Positions 5,434 to 7,666 of a stretch of 7,666 bases of DNA are shown here, one piece after another. A program made the position numbers and the translations under genes. This DNA comes from JAYZAP01 sp964645285 (GTDB lineage Bacteria; Pseudomonadota; Alphaproteobacteria; JAAXGF01). The notes under the pieces were generated by a model. That model did no database searches. It was not told the origin of the DNA and saw only the letters and a program-made list of their open reading frames with translations. Position 1 is the stretch's first letter; the number at the start of each line of letters is the position of its first letter. Location of the stretch: assembly GCA_964645285.1 (NCBI GenBank), contig CAZYDR010000145.1:1-7666 (forward strand), given 5' to 3'.

Positions 5434-6869
5434 CCGGCGCGCTTTTGTGGACCTCGGAAGACGCGGCCCGGGCAACCGGCGGCCGTTGCGATACGCCGTG
5501 GACCTGCACCGGTATCGTCTCCGACAGTCGCCGGGTCGGCCATGGCGACCTGTTCATTGCTCTTCAGGGACCGAGCTTCGACGGCCACGATTTCGTCGCC
5601 GCCGCGCTTCAGGATGGCGCCGCCGCGGCCATGGTTTCGCACCGGCCCGATGGGGTTGCCGCCGACGCGCCGCTGCTGGTGGTCGATGACGTGCTGGCGG
5701 CGTTGGATCGGCTCGGCGAGGCCGGCCGGGCGCGGGCCACGGCCAAGGTTGTCGCCCTGACCGGCAGCGTTGGCAAAACCAGCACCAAGGAGACCCTCAA
5801 GCACGTGCTTGAAACCCAGGGCGCGGTATTCGCCAGTCCGGCAAGCTTCAACAACCACTGGGGCGTGCCTCTGAGCCTTGCCGCCCTGCCGCCCGAGGCC
5901 GACCATGCCATCATCGAGGTCGGCATGAATCACCCGGGCGAGATTTCGCCGTTGTCACGCATGGTCCGGCCCGATGTGGCGCTGGTCACCACGGTCGAGG
6001 CGGTGCATCTGGAGTTCTTCGAATCGGTTACCGAGATCGCCGACGCCAAGGCCGAGATTTTTGACGGCATGGACCACGGTGGTATTGCCGTCCTCAACTA
6101 CGACAACCCGTATCAGAAGCGCCTGTCGTCCGCGGCGCGGGCGAACAACGTTTGCAACATTGTGTGTTTCGGCGTTCACCCCCACGCCACGGTTCGTCTT
6201 ATCGGCTCGACACCGACCGACACAGGGAGCCAGGTGGCCGTGGAAATTGACGGCCGTCCCGTTGAATTCCAACTCGGCGCCCCGGGCGCCCACTGGGTAA
6301 CCATCGCCGTAGCCACCCTGGCGACGGTCCACGCTCTCGGTGCCGACACCGACAGCGCCGCAGCTCGCCTGGCTGATGTGCGGCCCTTACCAGGCCGGGG
6401 TCAGCGCCATGAGATTGCCGTCGAGGGCGGCGTCTTCACCTTGATCGATGAGAGCTACAACGCTAATCCCACGTCCATGCGCGCGGCTATCGAGGTGCTC
6501 GCCCTGACGCCGGTGAAAGATGGCGGACGGCGCATTGCCGTGCTTGGCGACATGCTTGAACTGGGCGAGGAGGGGCCAGTGCTGCACGCCGCCCTTGTCG
6601 ACACCCTGGCACGCGAGTCGATCAATTTGGTCTACACGGTCGGGCCCACCATGGCTCATCTGCGCGACGCCCTGCCGGCGGCAATGCGCGCCGGCCATGC
6701 GGCCAAATCCGATGACCTAGTAGCGCCTCTGGTGGCGGCCATCGGTCCCGGCGACGTGGTCATGGTCAAGGGTTCCCTGGGCACCCGCATGGCGCCCATC
6801 GTCGCGGCGCTTCACGCCTGCAAGGCAAAACCGGCGCCGCGCGCCGCCGGCAATGGCTGGGGGTCGTAG
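5430..6869 (+). CDS. murF: UDP-N-acetylmuramoyl-tripeptide--D-alanyl-D-alanine ligase MurF
   Basis: MurF is the cytoplasmic ATP-dependent ligase that adds D-Ala-D-Ala to the UDP-MurNAc-tripeptide made by MurE, giving the pentapeptide precursor. The 479-residue product has the Mur ligase N-terminal domain with DSRRVGHGDLFIAL, then the ATPase P-loop TGSVGKTS (111-118) and NNHWGVP (141-147), both typical of MurF. DESYNANPTSM begins at residue 340 in the C-terminal region, followed by AVLGDMLELG, and KGSLGTRM at 447-454 near the end. Length agrees with the family (about 450-480). GGGGGAG at 5416-5422 is the ribosome binding site; the ATG overlaps the murE stop as ATGA. It ends in TAG, and mraY begins ten bases later. 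Intact and unremarkable. Confidence 0.98.
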   Translation: MTGALLWTSEDAARATGGRCDTPWTCTGIVSDSRRVGHGDLFIALQGPSFDGHDFVAAALQDGAAAAMVSHRPDGVAADAPLLVVDDVLAALDRLGEAGRARATAKVVALTGSVGKTSTKETLKHVLETQGAVFASPASFNNHWGVPLSLAALPPEADHAIIEVGMNHPGEISPLSRMVRPDVALVTTVEAVHLEFFESVTEIADAKAEIFDGMDHGGIAVLNYDNPYQKRLSSAARANNVCNIVCFGVHPHATVRLIGSTPTDTGSQVAVEIDGRPVEFQLGAPGAHWVTIAVATLATVHALGADTDSAAARLADVRPLPGRGQRHEIAVEGGVFTLIDESYNANPTSMRAAIEVLALTPVKDGGRRIAVLGDMLELGEEGPVLHAALVDTLARESINLVYTVGPTMAHLRDALPAAMRAGHAAKSDDLVAPLVAAIGPGDVVMVKGSLGTRMAPIVAALHACKAKPAPRAAGNGWGS

Positions 6870-6872
6870 AGG
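6867..6872 (+). promoter_or_regulatory. ribosome binding site of mraY overlapping the murF stop
   Basis: TAGAGG at 6867-6872 contains both the murF stop codon (TAG) and AGAGG, seven bases before the mraY ATG at 6880. Ribosomes ending murF would stand on the mraY site, so coupling is likely despite the ten-base gap. Confidence 0.65.
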
Positions 6873-6879
6873 CACCGCC

Positions 6880-7666
6880 ATGCTGTTCAACCTATTTGCC
6901 CCCCTGGCCGATGACTTCGGCGCCCTCAATGTGTTCCGCTATCTCACATTCCGTACCGGCGGCGCGGTGCTGACGGCGTTGCTCGTCAGTTTCATCTTCG
7001 GCCCCATGGTGATCCGCTGGCTGCGCGCCAAACAGGGCAACGGCCAGCCGATCCGCGACGACGGGCCGCAAAGCCACATTCTGGAGAAGGCGGGCACGCC
7101 GACCATGGGCGGGTTTCTGATTCTGCTGGCCCTGACCATTTCAACCCTGCTGTGGGCCGACGTTACCAGCGGCTATGTCTGGGTGGTGTTGCTGGTAACC
7201 CTGGGCTTTGGTGCCGTCGGCTTCATTGACGACTACCTTAAAGTCAGCCGTCAGTACAGCCGGGGCCTGTCCAGCCGTCTCAAATTCGCTCTCGAGATCG
7301 CCATCAGTCTGGTGGCGACCTACTTCATTCTGCAGATCGCCCGGACGCCCATGGCTGGAACCCTGGCCCTGCCGTTCTTCAAGAACCTGCTGATTGATCT
7401 CGGCTGGTTCTTCTTCCCCTTTGCCGCCTGCGTCATGGTCGGCACTTCCAATGCGGTTAATCTGACCGACGGCCTCGACGGCCTGGCCATCGTGCCGATT
7501 ATGATCGCCGCCGCCAGCTTCGCCCTGATTGCTTATCTGGTGGGCCACGCGGTGTTTGCTGATTACCTGCAGATCCATCAGGTTCAGGGCACCGGCGAGC
7601 TGGCGGTAATCTGCGGCGCCCTGGTCGGCGCCAGTCTCGGGTTTCTGTGGTTCAACGCGCCGCCGG
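6880..7666 (+). CDS. mraY: phospho-N-acetylmuramoyl-pentapeptide-transferase MraY, 3' end cut by the window
   Basis: MraY is the multi-pass inner-membrane enzyme that transfers phospho-MurNAc-pentapeptide from UDP to undecaprenyl phosphate, producing lipid I, the first membrane step of peptidoglycan synthesis. The frame is open for 262 codons to the right edge; the family is about 360 residues, so roughly the last quarter is missing. Visible family marks are the first membrane helix (about 27-46), KAGTPTMGG (70-78), the catalytic aspartate pair D117-D118 in FIDDYLKV, and NLTDGLDGL (194-202). The window ends in GFLWFNAPP, just before the place where the third essential aspartate is found in homologues. 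Several further hydrophobic helices are evident. It follows murF by ten bases and is the last gene seen in the operon. Confidence 0.98.
   Translation, partial: MLFNLFAPLADDFGALNVFRYLTFRTGGAVLTALLVSFIFGPMVIRWLRAKQGNGQPIRDDGPQSHILEKAGTPTMGGFLILLALTISTLLWADVTSGYVWVVLLVTLGFGAVGFIDDYLKVSRQYSRGLSSRLKFALEIAISLVATYFILQIARTPMAGTLALPFFKNLLIDLGWFFFPFAACVMVGTSNAVNLTDGLDGLAIVPIMIAAASFALIAYLVGHAVFADYLQIHQVQGTGELAVICGALVGASLGFLWFNAPP

Noticed and set aside
453..7666. A hidden new system, mobile element, CRISPR array or RNA gene within the coding part
   Set aside because: All seven genes are intact dcw members with their expected catalytic motifs and no gaps; I see no repeats of array type, no tRNA-like folds, no transposase and no foreign composition.

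Overview
This window is the first part of a division and cell wall (dcw) cluster from a GC-rich Gram-negative bacterium, most likely an alphaproteobacterium and possibly of the Rhodospirillales in the broad sense. The assignment rests on the gene order mraZ-rsmH-ftsL-ftsI-murE-murF-mraY, a MurE with the meso-diaminopimelate signature DNPR, a short MraZ of the alphaproteobacterial style, strong G/C preference at third codon positions, and GTG starts for some genes. No finer placement is possible from the sequence alone.

Layout. Positions 1-176 hold no recognisable gene. On the minus strand there is a 32-codon ORF with a good ribosome binding site, and its stop overlaps, as ATGA, the start of a second ORF that runs off the left edge. 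Both are hypothetical. Positions 177-452 are an AT-rich control region. In order it contains an imperfect AT-rich dyad, a palindrome just upstream of a candidate -35 box, a TTGACG-type promoter, three TCCCA (TGGGA on the other strand) boxes with an exact 10-bp period that match the known MraZ operator pattern, and a leader with a small hairpin followed by nine T. From 453 to the right edge seven plus-strand genes are packed head to tail: mraZ (453-938), rsmH (935-1927), ftsL (1924-2250), ftsI (2247-4001), murE (3988-5433), murF (5430-6869) and mraY (6880 to the edge, cut before its last quarter).

How the genes work together. MraZ is the probable autoregulator of the operon. RsmH methylates 16S rRNA. 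FtsL and FtsI belong to the septal divisome, where FtsI cross-links septal peptidoglycan. MurE and MurF finish the cytoplasmic UDP-MurNAc-pentapeptide, and MraY transfers it to undecaprenyl phosphate to make lipid I. Four of the six junctions are ATGA overlaps, one is a 14-nt overlap and one is a 10-nt gap, so the seven genes almost certainly form a single translationally coupled transcript that continues past the window (murD, ftsW and murG are expected next).

I found no sign of a new system. The coding part is an ordinary, intact dcw cluster. The places that repay a second look are the control region in front of mraZ, especially the MraZ boxes and their overlap with the likely promoter, and the unassigned minus-strand ORFs at the left edge.
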